Source of the DNA: Sphagnum compactum
Lineage: Eukaryota > Bryophyta > Sphagnopsida > Sphagnales
NCBI GenBank assembly: GCA_965153455.1
Contig: OZ234503.1
Span: 3,224,001-3,288,000, forward strand
Length of the DNA: 64,000 nucleotides
Reading direction: 5' to 3'
Below, one piece after another: positions 38,481 to 52,190 of the stretch. The position numbers and the translations under genes were made by a program. Within the stretch, counting starts at the first letter, position 1, and every line of letters begins with the position of its first letter. The notes under the pieces are model-generated. The model made no database searches, had not been told where the DNA came from, and saw nothing but the letters and a program-made list of their open reading frames with translations.

Positions 38481-39640
38481 CAGAACAAATATATATTTTT
38501 AAAAGGGAAAAAACTAAAAACAAAATAAAAACAAAAAAACACTTTAACAATTAGAAATTTTTTGGAAAAGAAAATAGAAACTAAATAAATAAATAACCGC
38601 ATAAAAATAGAAAAAAAATGAAGATAGACAAAATAAGAATAGAAAAAATTAAAACATGAAACAAACATAAACAAAAAAAAGTAAAAACACAAAAACTATA
38701 AAAAAGGAATGGAAACAAATGAAACAAGGAAAGGGAAATACAGTACAATCATGTTAAAAGAAAAAAATTACAAAAAAGAAGAAACCAAATAAAGAGTAGG
38801 AAATAAGAAAAAATAAAACTTATAATAATGAAGAAAAACCCTACTTGAAAAAGAATGAGGTGTGTCTTCTTTCTCAAAACTTCAAACTTGCATCCAAATA
38901 AACAAAAATACAAAAGTGAAAAAGAAACACTTTATTTTTATAATAAAAACAGAAAACACATAAAAATATAAAATATAAAAGATAACATTTTAAAAAAAAA
39001 ACTAAAACATGAACCAAACATTGTTGAAATAACACACCTGTGCATTAGGCACGGGGTTCAAACTTGTATTAAGGTATCACACAACAAGTAGGACTTAGGA
39101 TATGCACTATCTACAAGGAAAAAGGGGTACAAGGTAGCCAAATTTTGTAATAGGAGTTACCTTACAATTTTGGACCTTCATTTTTAAAAGGTTAATTTTT
39201 TGGTAATTTTGGACAATAAATGTTTGACCGATTTCTAGGTTTATAAGGGCCAAGTGTAGATAACAATATTGTGTAGAGGGGATTAGTTAAGGATGGGTAG
39301 AATGTTGACAAGGTGTGTAGTTAGAGTAGAGCACACTGATTAGGGTTACAACTCCATACTCATCTTAAACAGACATGCTGGAGTTCCAATAGGTTAGGAG
39401 AGGATAGAGTCTAGACCCAAATTGCTAAGCAGATAGATCTTTGGTTAAAGGAAAAGAAAGCAGAATCAATAGTTTCCTATTCTGCTTTACATTATGTTTC
39501 CATAAAGTCCCCAAAAAATGGACTCCAAGTTCATAGTATATTTATGTCTTGGTGAACATTCCTCAAAATGTGAGACTAATAAAACAAAAAACAAAAAACA
39601 AAACAAAACAGGATTTGAGTACAAATATTCAGCTGGGCAT
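38481..39640. other. Very A-rich spacer
   Basis: 38,490-39,010 is strongly A-rich on the plus strand, with many AAATA and AAACA words. No gene seen. Confidence 0.5.
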
Positions 39641-39665
39641 CTCTCTCTCTCTCTCTCTCTCTCTC
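39641..39665. repeat. (CT)n microsatellite
   Basis: About 12 CT units directly next to the 3' end of the IPK2-like relic. Confidence 0.95.
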
Positions 39666-39669
39666 AGAG

Positions 39670-40990
39670 TCTCCATTTGGGGAGTGCTATCAACAATGTC
39701 AGAAAGCATTCCTATCAACACATTCAAAGCTGCCAAGAAATTCTCGTAAACTGCAATCCTGGTCATAGAGAACATGGGCAAAGTCCAGTAGCTTGAGCTC
39801 CCCTCCTTCATACCCAATCAAGATGGATGTGGAGAAAAAATGAAACACAACTTTTGGTTCTCAAACCTGTCATTAAAACAGTCAATTTCAATGCTTTACG
39901 AAAATATGGACCACGCTGCAATCTTTGTATATCCTGTTGAAAGGGAAAATACAACAGTTGTTTATTTAAAAACTCGATCAAACATCCCCAATGAAGGAGG
40001 AGGAGAAATGTCGTTGCACTTGCTAGAGAGTATGTTTGTTGTCAGTCTTTTTTATACATACAATGCCTTGAGGTTGTGAAGCTGTGCAATAGCAACATGA
40101 GGACCTCCATAGACAGACATCGGCTGCAAATGCAGCATCCCAGTTTTCCTCATCAGAGGGATTCGATGAAACATAGCACTTCAATGCTCTGCTGGTACAT
40201 CATTGACAGTCATATACTTGCACCAGTTGCAGGGTGCCTTCCACACAATCACTTTTGCTGACTCATACACCTACAACAAAATCAAGATTTGAGCTTCAGT
40301 TTTAAAATCACCCATCAGTCACAACATTGCTGAAACACACGAAAAGGCAGGCGTAGCTTCATAAACAAAGGATCCGATTGAGCACAAAAAATTAGGGGTA
40401 TGGTGGTACTAGATGATCACCTGCGCATGCCAGAAAGCCAGAATCCCAAAGCTGCTGAAGTGGTTTCATTGTGTTTCTGCCTAATAGTAATCCACCACAC
40501 ATCAAAACACACACACATCCACATTTGTCATTCAATAATCATTGATCCATTAAAGAATAATTGTCGGTTCTTTTATGGTTAATGGACAGACTCATGGTTA
40601 AGAGTGCGTTCTCTTAAAATATTGGTGGGTATCCAGAGCATCTTTTTGCAATAGATAGATTCAGAGTTTCAGAAGGTGCAAAGAAAAATAAGGTGCAAAT
40701 TCAAAGGAATGAGGACTCAAAACTTTTGAAGTTTACAAAGTGTTTGAAGGATATTGATTGCCGATCCGTTGGGTGCATTGATGTTGATGGTGCCATAAAA
40801 ACACAGGAAGAATGCCTTCACAACAAGAGGCACATTTGTGTCTGACCATATCTTGTCAGAATTTCTCTGTCACCTCATGCACCATCTTGCAATGGCTTGT
40901 AGAAGCATCCTGAATCATCCACTAGTGATCCCACTCACCCCTGCCCCAGATGAAGATAACTTAAGGAAACCATGAAGGAGAAATGGGCAA
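39670..40990 (-). pseudogene. IPK2: Inositol polyphosphate multikinase (IPK2/IPMK) pseudogene
   Basis: IPK2 phosphorylates inositol phosphates. On the minus strand, collinear fragments appear: GSLVDDSGCFYKPLQDGA, then a TGA at 40,877-40,875, then GDREI; FFLCFYGTININ with PNGSAINIL; YVSSNPSDEENWDAAF; VYGGPHVAIAQL; ELKLLDFAHVLYDQD; and, one base out of frame, VYENFLAALNVLIGMLSDI. These follow the family order: DDSGRFYKPLQ near the N-terminus, FFPxFHGT, YGG..GxxAQL, KLxDFAHV, and the ENFLxGLxxLIxxL end. In-frame stops, a frameshift after YDQD and no visible catalytic PxxxDxKxG segment show that it is broken. Intron remnants may explain some gaps. IPK2 identity is fairly sure; no functional product is expected. 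Confidence 0.7.
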
Positions 40991-43900
40991 CACATTAAAT
41001 CAAGGGTTACAAGAAAAAAGACATACAATCCTGAAAAACAGAGGTGCAGAATGTACTGTAATTATCTTCATCATTGTCACTGCAGAATTCAATGATGAAT
41101 CCAACAATTGAGTAAAAGCTCTGAAATAAAATCCCTTGCGGAATTTGAATTTTCTTCCAACAGTATAAAATTCAGCTGAGATAGCTGACTCTGCTATGTA
41201 AATCAAATCATCAAGACCCAGATCACATGACTTCTTCTTCTCTCTTCATTCATTGATCCTCTACACCATTTTGATCAATGCAGATTAAGCAATGACCTCA
41301 GATCTATGAAGAGCTGAGGGAAGAACAAGAACAAGAAGAGAACAATGAAATGTTGCAAAGATATAGGTGATGTTCAAGAATTGTAAGTACAAGTGGGGAA
41401 GAAGAATTGGGATCCCTTCATCATGTGGGTGGGTAGGTTGTTTCCAATTCCATCGTATCTGACTGCTGACATCTGAAGCAAGCTTTTAGGCAAAAAATCA
41501 TTCCACAACAGATCAAACTCTAGGGCAAAGCAAGAAGAGCTAAAAAAATCTGCAAAGAAGAAATCAATAAGTTTGTGGGTTTAAGCAAGCATCACCACAA
41601 ACAAACAAAATCCTAGTGAGACTATTGTGATTCTGGACCAGGATGATGATGATGATGATGATGCATAGTAGTAAGTGTTTTTTTGGTTGTAGCAGCAGCA
41701 GCAGACAGAGAGCTACCTTACTGGCTTTGTATTCAGGTACAAAAGCAGCAGCAACATATGCAGCTCCAGAATCCATCTCCCCTTACAAATCTGCACAAAA
41801 CCAGCAGCGCCCAAAGGGCCTGAAGTTGTTGATGAAGCTTCTCTTGTTGAAGAAGCAGCAGCTCTTGAAGCTCTTCCTCCTTGTGAAGCTTGAGAATGTA
41901 TGAGAAGAAAAGTAGAGAGCTAGAAGAAGATGACGATGATGATAATGATGATGTTGTTGTTCCTTCCTCCTCCAGTTTCTTCTTCTTCTTCTTCTTCTTC
42001 TTCTTCTTGTGGGTGGTGTAATTTTGGAGATGATCAGCGGTTGACTTGGTACATCAGAAAAGAAGATTTCTCCTTCCTTTCTGGCTGTCTACCCCATCCA
42101 CAAAGTCAAAGGATCCTTTTCTGAGGCGAAGAAAGGAAGGAAGGAAGGAAGACCCAGCACCCAATTTCTCGTCGCCACAGAATTCAAAGGACTTCCAAGT
42201 TCCTTCTTCACCCATTGGGTTTGTGTACTTTCTTGTGCTTTCTTCCTGTTTTGTTTCCGAGAAACATAGTTTGAATTTTCCCAATCTTCATGGCGGCAAC
42301 AGCAGCAGCTATAGAATGGTTCTGTTGAAATGTAGCCATGAAACTTTTGTAGCTGGCTGCTCTACCCATTTTTTCTGTGTTGCACATATCCGTAGGCTGA
42401 TTGCTCCTCTTGCCAATGTCTCGCTTGCTGCTCCTCCTGCCAATGTTTCTTGTTCTGAGTTAGGTATTGTATGTACATGAATGCTGGAGACTTTGTGATT
42501 GAGCTTCACTATTGCTGCAGATCTTTGTCGAGCCAAAGAACCCACTACCAGCAACAGCAGCAGCAGCTGTGTAAGATTTCCACAAAACTCCCATCAAGGC
42601 AAGGGGATTCAAACATCAAACATTTCAAAGCATTTGTTTTCTGGCTGTTCTGTTATCCAATCCTTCTTCTGATTGTTTGATGTGCTAGAAATTTGAGTTT
42701 TTGTTTTCTGTTATGGTATTCACATTCTACAACAACTCCCAAGTTCAAAGAGTGTAAGAAAGAAAGGATCATATGCTCAGAGAAGAAGCTCAAACCCAAT
42801 TTGCCTCGCTAGCATAAAGTTTAAAGTAAGCATGATTTGGCACCCAGGTACTAATGGCAGTTTATGTGTTTTTCACATCAAGAATTCATGGCTCTTCCCA
42901 TGAATGGGTTTAAGTATTGCACTTGGTACTCACAAGTCCTACAACTCATGACCATGAAGTATGGATGAGGGAAAACATCAGATATGTAATAGCCAAATGT
43001 GGAAGACATATCACACCATCTGGCATGGGTTCTCCAAGGATTGAGGGCATTCTGGATTTGCAGGCAAGAAGATTCAAATGCCACTGAATCAAGAGAGGTT
43101 TTGTTTTGACTTGCTCTCTTCTAATAAATCCAGATTGTACTGGCAAAGTTTGTGTTTCAAAGAGTTGTGCTTCCTTCGCAGCTAGAGGCAAAAGCTTCTT
43201 CTCCCTTTGTGTACATCTAACTGGGACTCACTAAGTAATGATTGTGAAAATCAACAATTGGGTTTCCTCTTCTTCTTCTTCTTCTTCTTCTTCTTCTTCC
43301 CAATCAAGAATTTTTGTTTTGTTTCAAAGCTCCTAGAATGAAGCGACCCAATTCCTGGTGTAAAATGCTTTGGAAGTATGAAAGAGCAGTTGTGTAAGTA
43401 GTGGCATGATGGTGCCTGGAGATGCAGAATGACATGGAGGAAAGGGGCTCACTTGCATGCAGGATGCTTTCTTTGCTGAATGCTGAATTTCTTCTTCAGA
43501 CTTTGTAGCTCCCAAAAAGAGTTTTCTTTGTAGCTCAAATGGGCAAGTTCAATTGTTTGTTCCCTCTGAAGAAAATAAGGTTTTTACCTACTCTTCAATG
43601 TTTCATCCAAATCAGACAAGAGCTTTCCCTTGAGAAAAGAAAGATTTCTGTTTGGTGTTTGTTTTTCATTACTGCTGGTTCTTGTGACACAAACACAGTA
43701 GTAACATTGGTTTATGTTTTGACACTTTTAAATCTCCACCCATTTGCTGGGAGCTGCCTATGAAGTCCAGTGGCCCAGATGCTAGGGTAGAAGAAGCTGG
43801 TCAATACCATAACTATACATGTTTGTTGAAGGTCATTGAACATGCATATGATCATTGTTGGTTTGTCATTCAACCACTCTGAGGTCCTCAGTTTTTTGCT

Positions 43901-46175
43901 TTTTGTTTTGTTCTCTCTTTTCTTTACAGATTGTCGGTTTCAAGTCATTTTCATGCTTGCTTGCAGATTTGGCTTTTCCAAGGTTTCATTTTTTTTCTTA
44001 CCGCCACTTCAAGTGAAACAAACAAGACACCTGCAACAGCTCCAAAACTTGGCCAACTTGTTTCTCCTATACTTACACTGACTGCAGAAATTGTATACAT
44101 GTTTTTGGATTGATAACCAATGCATCAGGGGGTTGAATGAGTGAACAGGGTTGTTGTTGTTCCAGAGTGCAACAATTTGTTGCCAAATTGTTGCCAGCCT
44201 CCTCTGAAAAGGCAGAATACAAAAGACAGCACGACCTCTCATCCCATGGTCAACTTTAAGGCTGCCAACAAAAAACCAACAACTAATATGCAGTTTGAGC
44301 TCCAATGAGAACCATTTTGAACATCACCACATCTTTATCTGTATTGGTCTTTGCAGGTAAGATAACAATCTTCCAGGTTTCCATTAGACAAAGCTCAGAG
44401 AAATTTGATGAACCTCTTTGATGGTTCTGTGCAGGCAAAGAGAAACTGCAATGTGGGTCGTGTTGTCTGCAGATGACAGAATCCATATATTGTTTGCTTA
44501 TGCTAGCTTTTTAGTTATCACAATTTAGAAGCCGGAAGTACACAAGAAAAGTCCAGAATCATCATCACAATTATGACACAGTGTCCATCCTCTGTAGACA
44601 TTGGAAGGAATCCTTTGAGCCTCTCAATACCTTTCTTTTGGTAATTGTTGTTTTTGTCAAGCTCATTGGGCCCCAATGTATGATGATCTCTGCAGAGGCT
44701 GAGGCAACAGTGATGATGGAGGGAGGCTGCTGCTGCTGCTGCTGCTGCTGAGGTTCTTGCAGTCTGTAATCAGAAGACAGCACTCGAAGCAGAAAACTTG
44801 GATGCCCAAAAAGGACAAAATTGTGAATCCAGTGACCACCAATTGTGGAGATATATTTGTTGTATTCTTGATCGGTTTTGGTGGGTTGGAAAAAAAATTA
44901 GCACACAATTGACCAAGTTTCTCACACAAAGGGCGTTGTTCCTTGCATTGAGTTGCCATCTCTTACAGAGGATAGAAACACTTGAAGATTGACAGGATAC
45001 ATGGTGATGATCATCAGTGCACACAGACCATGTGAAGGGGCTGTAAATCAGATGCCCAGATGGATAGGAAGAAAAAAAGTGTTGCTGAAGAAATGTAATG
45101 CCAAAAATTCAAGAACATTGAGGATGCTTGGAGAATTGTTCAACAAAAAAGATACAATTCCAAAAGGATTTGCAGGTGCTTGAAAATACAATGATTTCAG
45201 GACATGTCATAATAACGAGTAGGCAAAGGACAGAAGAGGATTTTTTTTTTAAAAAATTGCAGTCCAGTGCAATGCAATGCAACAAGAGGGTAGAAGCAAA
45301 AACCCAGGTTTAAACTTTTGATTGGGTTCTTGAATGCTTAAATGCCAGAGTAGCAAGCAGTACTTGAAAATGGCAAGCATGTTGATGAGCATTGTTGTGT
45401 GGGTATATCCTCATGAAAAACCAACCATCAGATTCATTCCCAAATTGAAATCAAAGGAACTCTTCTTCTTCTTCTTCTTCTTCTTCTTCTTTGACCTGGT
45501 GAAAAATCCTGATCAATCCAACACAAAAACCACGAGATGCATTTGCAAACTGGTGAAATCAAAGAGACTCTTCCTCTTCTTCTTCTTCTTCTTCGTCCTC
45601 ATGAAATCCTCATTATCCCAACATGAAATCCATCAGATTTTCATTCCCAAAAAAAAATTCAAAGGGACAACACTTCTTCTAAATGAATAATCATGTTGAA
45701 TTTTCCAACCCCATTAGGATTCTTCAAATGGTCATAACTTCTTTTGACCATTAATAAATTGTTGACTCCCATCAGAATTCTTGGAATGGCCATAACTTCC
45801 AACCATAAAAGCTTATATTTGGCAATGTGAGTCCACCCATCACGTTCTAACTTGGGTTGAGGATTTGAGATCCTGGATGACCCAACATGAAAAGCATAAT
45901 TGGAAAAAGTTTAGTGACCCATTTAGATAGATACATGCCCCCCCAAAGAAAGACCGACCAGCTACAATTTTGACGGACTTAGTAGCAGGAAATACCAAAG
46001 GCCCCTGTTTTCTCTCCGCTAGAATAGTGAAGGGGTAAGAAGAAGAAGTAATGAAATCTTCTGAAATCTTATTATGAAATGCACAAGGTTTGAGAGTAAT
46101 TATAATAGTTGTACAGGTAGGAGCAAGTGAAAATAGGAATATATGTAACAGCAAGGAGGCGCTCAGGAAAAAGGA
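40991..46175. other. Mixed spacer with many trinucleotide repeats, no confident gene
   Basis: Composition is less AT-rich than further right, and splice-like AG/GT pairs are frequent, yet no domain is recognised in any frame. Microsatellites: (ATG)n 41,641-41,663, (CTT)n 41,978-42,009, 43,268-43,299 and 45,461-45,491, (CTG)n 44,727-44,750, and a second CTT/CCT run near 45,570-45,596. The left part may be the leader of the former IPK2 gene. Confidence 0.35.
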
Positions 46176-46341
46176 AAGACAAGATGAAACTCAGTTAACA
46201 CCCAAAATTGGTGGAAAAACTAGTTTGGGTCGCAATTATTTGGTTGTGTAAAATTTTCAAGACAAGATGAAACTCAGTTATAGCCCAAAATTGGTGGAAA
46301 AACTAGTTTGGGTCCCAATTATTTGGTTGTGTAAAATTTTC
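46176..46341 (+). repeat. 83-bp recent tandem duplication
   Basis: Units 46176-46258 and 46259-46341 differ at only a few bases (both have AAGACAAGATGAAACTCAGT, TTGGTGGAAAAACTAGTTTG and TTTGGTTGTGTAAAATTTTC). Confidence 0.95.
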
Positions 46342-49339
46342 ATTCCCAGCAGCTATGGGTTTGATGCCCTACTATGCCGAAACTGGCCATTCTCACCCCT
46401 TTACGGATAACTCTATTGTATGTAACAAAAGTGTGGCATTATTAGTACAGTTTTTTTTTTCATCTCTAAAGCAGCACAATTCACACCAAATTTGTGCAAG
46501 CAAAAATCGACCCTTCATGCATCGAAGGGACTTGGTCCCCACTCTGAAGACGACCAAGAAATGTAGAGGAAAAAAAATTCAAACATCCATTCTTCTTCTT
46601 GCTACCTAGCCTAGTTGAACCATGTATAGAAAGCTCGTGAAATTTTTCTGAAAAATCATTCAATTTGTGCCAAAATTTTGATTCTTTTTGCAATAGTGTC
46701 AATTTTCACACAAAAAAATGCATACCCATTTATGTTTTTGAAGTAAAAAAATATTTTCTAAATTACTAATGTAAATGAAAGAACATGCTTTATCACCTGC
46801 ATTCTTTTGGGTTGCTTGTAAAGCCTTGTTGCATGGGTGAGCCAGACTTAGCCTACATTTAGTAACACCGGGAAAATAAATAAATAAATAATAAACAAAT
46901 AAAATCCTGCTGGTCAGTAATTTGATTTGTTTTAATCACATCTAGTTCTGGTTTTTTTGAAAATTTTCAAAATTAAAAAACCTCCTATTCCAGTTTTCTG
47001 TAAAAAGCCTCAAAGAACAAACAAGTTTCACAAAACAGAACTAGAAGTTTTATACCAGGTTTAGTTATATGATTGGGTTTTAGATTATTTGAGAAATTGT
47101 GTTTAAATATTGGAATTTGGTTTCACAAAATTGGTGATTTTTTGCTGACAAATACATGTTTTTCAAGTTTTTTTTCCATTTTTAAAAAATAAACCAAAAA
47201 AATTCGTGAGAAAACATTAGGCTGAATTATGGATTAAATGCTCGAATGGAATGACACTCTACATGATATCAACTTAACATCTGTACTAGTTTATTATCAA
47301 TTGAAATGATATCATATAACAAAGTAGATAGCATAGCTTGATTGAGAAAGTTCAAACAAATATACTTTTGCAAAATCCTCGATTGCTACACACAAGATAT
47401 GAAATTCAAGTTGCCCATTGAATTATGAGAAAATTTCTGGAGGATTATCACAAAAAGACAAAGCTCCCAAAATCTACATGGAAACAATTGGTAGCATGGA
47501 AAAAATTGCATCATGGGAAAAATTTGAAGATATCGCAACAAAACTAAGACACATTTTGCCACCCATTACACATTGAAGTTAGTAACATTCTAATGAAATG
47601 AACAACTTTTCATTACAAATCAATAATTATATACCCATCATGCTTTCACTAAGCCAAGACCATGTCAAAGATTTTCTTTCTTGTTACCTTCAATTTTGCA
47701 ACAATGATGAATTTTTGTTGAAATAGAACATTTTTCACTCTAAAAACATGTTGCAAGTTTTTTTCCCAAAAAATCACAAAATAATAAGTTTTCACCATTA
47801 TATTTACAATTAACCGAGGTTTTTTATTTGAAACAAATATTGTTCTATTGTTGAAAACTAAGAGCTATTAGTTTTTTAGCCAAAGTCTATGGTTTTTTGA
47901 ACTTATTGGATTTGAGTTTGATGAAAAAAACAAGAATTGAAAGCTAACAAGCATGTCACGACACTTTTTCTCTTTAAATTTGTTATTGAATGCAACCTCT
48001 GAGGGAAGATTCTTTATGCCAACAACTTCCATTTATCCTTTACTCATGTAGATGGCAAGTGCAATTGAATTCAACTTAAACAAAGGTAATAAAATGATTT
48101 TAGGAATAAGTTATTTCATTGTCTTTCTTGTGACACCTATGTATATAGGCTATGGATCATTTCTTGTGACTTTTTTTTATGTTCATCAATTATTTCAAGT
48201 TGTTCAATGCAACTATACAAATCTTCTTTTTATTTACTTGTTGGTGTTTGGCTTCCACTAATGTCAATCTCCAACTTGGCTAGTTGCAAACCAAATTATC
48301 GCCTTATTGATTTCTAATCGAGCTAGTTTTCTTTCACATATTTATTCTCTCACCTTGTTTTTTACCATTGCTTGTGTTTTAATTTTCTACACGCTCTCAA
48401 TAATCTCTTATGGTCACTTCTTTCATGACTTTATTGTTTTCATGGAATCTTCAACTATAGATGTTATCGTTAATGTGTAGGTTGAACCAAGCACTAATGA
48501 CATGTGGTGTCCTTATGGGCTTGGAAAGACATGGTAGTTTATATTTGTCGACACAAATTGACCATTTGATCCACATGTTGAGTGTTCTAAGCCTTATGAC
48601 CTTATAAATACATGCAAGGCAAAATTGGAGTGACAAAAAAACTTGATGTCAAGTTTGAAAGCAAGATTAAGCTTGAAGAATTCTTGGATCTTGATGTTCA
48701 TTTGATCCTTTTTTATTGCAATGTACATTTCTTTTAAAACATTTGTATCGCCCTCGAATATTTGAAGCAATTGGAATTATTTTTATTTTCAACGTGGGTT
48801 GAAGCCTTTAGCACACTTCTAACTTTTTAATGTGGATCAATGCTTGGATAATGTGTAGTTTGTAGTCCCCCCTCAACCCTAAACATTTGACAGAATCTAA
48901 CATTTATGGGTTTTCAATGTGAGTTGAGACATTTGTAACAACACCTTGGACATTTGAAGCAATTTCTTTTTTAATCTTTTCAATGTGAATTGTTCCTTGT
49001 GAGATCATTGAAAAAAAGGTATAAAAGTGATTACAATGAAGCTTTGGGTTCTTGCGACTCTCTAGTCTATAACATAAGTTTCAAATAGTCACCCATGGAT
49101 TTGGTTATAAATAGCAAAATGTAGATAATTGAAGGTTCTTTGACTAAAACCCACCTCGTCTACATGATTGACTTTGTTTCAAAAAACCAATGTAAATAAC
49201 CACCTTCCGAAGTTACTAAACCCCATAACCCAACTAGTTTTGAGAATTTGCAAAATATAATATGTTTGAAGTTTGAACCCAATAAATTAAAAAATCAAAT
49301 ACTTGAAATTGTCAATCATTTAGAAAATCAAAAACCTCC
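46342..49339. other. AT-rich spacer
   Basis: No gene or clear element recognised; open frames are short and of low complexity. Confidence 0.45.
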
Positions 49340-49640
49340 CAACATTGGTTATGACTCAATTGTGGATGAGCCTCAATTGAATTAATATCACTTTCACCTA
49401 ATTGGTAATCCATTCTATAAGAGGTAAGTCCTATATATATATATATATCAGTAGATAAGAAACTAAGCGACTATTAGGTAAGTCAACAATTTATATATAG
49501 ATAGGGATGTGTTTACTACCTACCTATTAGCAACCTTCGAGTAGATTGTTAATAGGTAGGTAATAAAGAACACGATTGAACTAATCACAATGGTTAGCTC
49601 GTGAAGGAATTGAAGGCCAATAGAAAATTGTTTTCTAACC
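49340..49640 (-). repeat. Dispersed repeat family B, copy 2, with foldback
   Basis: It is related to 55,060-55,440 in the same orientation and to 29,105-29,225 in reverse. It includes an imperfect hairpin, ACCTACCTATTAGCAA against TTGTTAATAGGTAGGT, at about 49,518-49,561, and the flank CAATGGTTAGCTCG. Confidence 0.6.
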
Positions 49641-51059
49641 ATTGACCATCCATCTTTTATGGTGCATTAAATTGGTGGGTGTTGGTTTAGTACGATGTAG
49701 GTAACCAACCTTTAGTTGGAATGAAACGAGCACCAGTCTCTAAGGGGTTAATTCTATTACAATATTTATTCTTTTTGTTGAAATGTCAAAACAACTTTGA
49801 GATTCATGTTGGGAGGTGTTGCCACCAACCATGTGCACAAAAAATTATTTGATACGGGAAATTAAAGCAAGGAAGATTTGGGCAAGATGGATTTATAGTT
49901 TACATCAAATTTATAAATGTGAATCTAATATTTATTTAAGGATACTTAACGTGTTTTTGTTAGGAATTTTTTATGCAACCTAAATGGTGATCAGCCTTAA
50001 GAAGATTTAGCCAAATTATATTATAAACTTGATATGAAGGAAAAAAAAAATCAATCATCCTTATAGATTTTTAGTTATTTATTACAACCAAATATAACAA
50101 ACCAAATATTTTTCTTTTTTCTTTTTCTTTTTTGACTTCTAGCAATTGAAATTTGAAAACCCCAAAATAATTTACTTTCATTACTAGAATATACATGGTC
50201 AAGTTCATTATATGTTTCATTAGATTTTGAGTGATCTAATTCATTAAGCTAGCCTACTAATTCCTATGTTAGGCCTCCTAGGCTAGCTAAGGAGCCAAGG
50301 ATAGACTAGGTGCCTAAGCAATATAGCTTAACAACTAGGAACCTAAGCAACCCAAACTAAACTAAGTTAGCAACCTAAGCAATTTAACCTAAAGGTTAAA
50401 AACCTAGCCCACCGACTTAGGGTGCAAGTGTGAAGGTATGTCCATTTGAACATACCTATCTAATATTAGTATTGGGATTTTTTTGAACTTTTATACACCA
50501 ATTTGGTATAGGTTGTGGGATTAATTTCATTTTCATATAATAGGTTGGTATAAATAATTGTCAAAATGTTCTATTGATCATGGGTATGAACATAAACACC
50601 AAAACACTACATACCACATGGTTAAACATTTATATTTGGCTAAGTCAAATTTTGATGAACATTCTTTTTTCAAATTACAATTTCAATGTAAATGATATCA
50701 TTATAACTTTGTCAAATACATAAATTGTTGGTAAAATCATAATGATCTAGTTCATGACACATGTGTGTATGTAAAACAACAATCCATTGGCTCATTTAAT
50801 AACAAACATTTCACATCCTACATTCAAAAACAAAAGTTAAACATTTGTATTAAAAATCTACCATAACAAGCTTAGTAATCTTCATGACCCTTCATGAACA
50901 TGATTAATCTATTAAAAGCATTTTGAGGATGTGACATTTTTACACATAATTGTGACATTCCAACTCATAAAAAACAAATTTACCTAATCATACCCAAACC
51001 ATAGGTAATAATTATGTATGTGTAGGAACTTTTCCCCAAAAAAATTTTGGGTATGAATT
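49641..51059. other. AT-rich spacer
   Basis: No gene recognised. CTAGGCTAGC-like words cluster at 50,250-50,420, as in the larger degenerate array at 51,450-52,190. Confidence 0.4.
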
Positions 51060-51400
51060 AGAACATGCACTAGGTGAGCCTTGGCAAGGAACCATGATAT
51101 CTCTTGGTATGACCAAATCTTATACCATGAAGGTAGGAGTTCGACCTACCATGGGGTAGATGCAAGTTATAGTGGCTTGAAAGCAACAAGAGTCCAAGTC
51201 CCAAAAGTCCATATTTTAACATTACAATGGAAAAAATAGTTAAAAACCAATTTTGAGTGGGCTTTAGCAAAGTCCCCATGATACATATATGGGTTTATAT
51301 CCAACCTTACATAACAAACCAACACTAATTTTAACCCCTCACATCCTTTCACTTCCATGTTTAAAAGCCAAGTTTTTAACCATTGGACCACTATTGAATA
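51060..51400 (-). mobile_element. Decayed tRNA-derived SINE-like element
   Basis: On the minus strand, AGTGGTCCAATGGTTAAAAA (about 51,376-51,395) resembles a pol III A box. GAGGGGTTAAAATT (about 51,328-51,342) resembles a worn B box about 35 bp further on. The spacing and the wording TTGGCTTTTAAACATGGAAG between them fit a plant tRNA-like SINE head. The 3' end and any target-site duplication are not clear. Confidence 0.35.
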
Positions 51401-51449
51401 AGTGATATTCCTTTTCACCACATGCCTATGTTTTTATGTAGATTTTTTT

Positions 51450-52190
51450 CCTAACGTATTTAAGTATTTACCATGATTATTTTACCTAATTATGCACCTT
51501 AGTTACCCTACCTTACGTACCTACGTAGTCTAATTACTTTACCTACATCAACATTCCTACTTAGTTGCCCTACCTTGCATACCTACATAGCCTAAGCTAT
51601 TCCTAGGCTAATGTAGGCTACCCTACACTACTATAGTAGGTTATTCAAAACTATTTTACAAGGCAAATACAAATCACCTTAAACTATTTTAGGTTAGGCC
51701 ATTACTAGGTTACTCTACATATAAACTATTTTAGTTGGTTACTATATTATACCCTAAATTAGTATAAGCTACCTTAGAATACCATAAGCTATTTTAAACC
51801 TTCATACGCTACTTTAGGTTACCATGGGCTATCACAAGTTAAGTTATTAGGCTAGTCTAGGATATCCTAGGTTACTCTAATGTAATCTAAACCACTACTA
51901 GGTTATTATATTGTTCCCTAGGTTATAATATGTTATTATTAAGCTAGTTTAAGCTACCTTAAGTTAGTTTAGGGTACCTAGGCTAATTTGAGCTATTACT
52001 AGGTTTTTTATTGTACCCTAGGCTAGTATAGGCTATCTTAAGCTACTAGTAAGTTATTATGGGCTTCTACTAAGCTAATAATGTATGTATAACCTACCTA
52101 CCTGCAACCCACCTATTATTTACTTATTTAACAATTTTCCTTCCTATTTACTGATACAACCTATAACCTACATACCTATACCTACATATT
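51450..52190. repeat. Degenerate CTA/TAG-rich array
   Basis: Dense variants of TAGGCTA, AAGCTATTT, CTAGGTTA and TACCTTA recur about every 10-25 bp without a fixed period. It looks like an old simple repeat. No reading frame is kept. Confidence 0.6.

Noticed and set aside
42046-42480. 144-codon plus-strand frame
   Set aside because: No recognised family, starts inside repeat-rich DNA, and has no matching neighbours.
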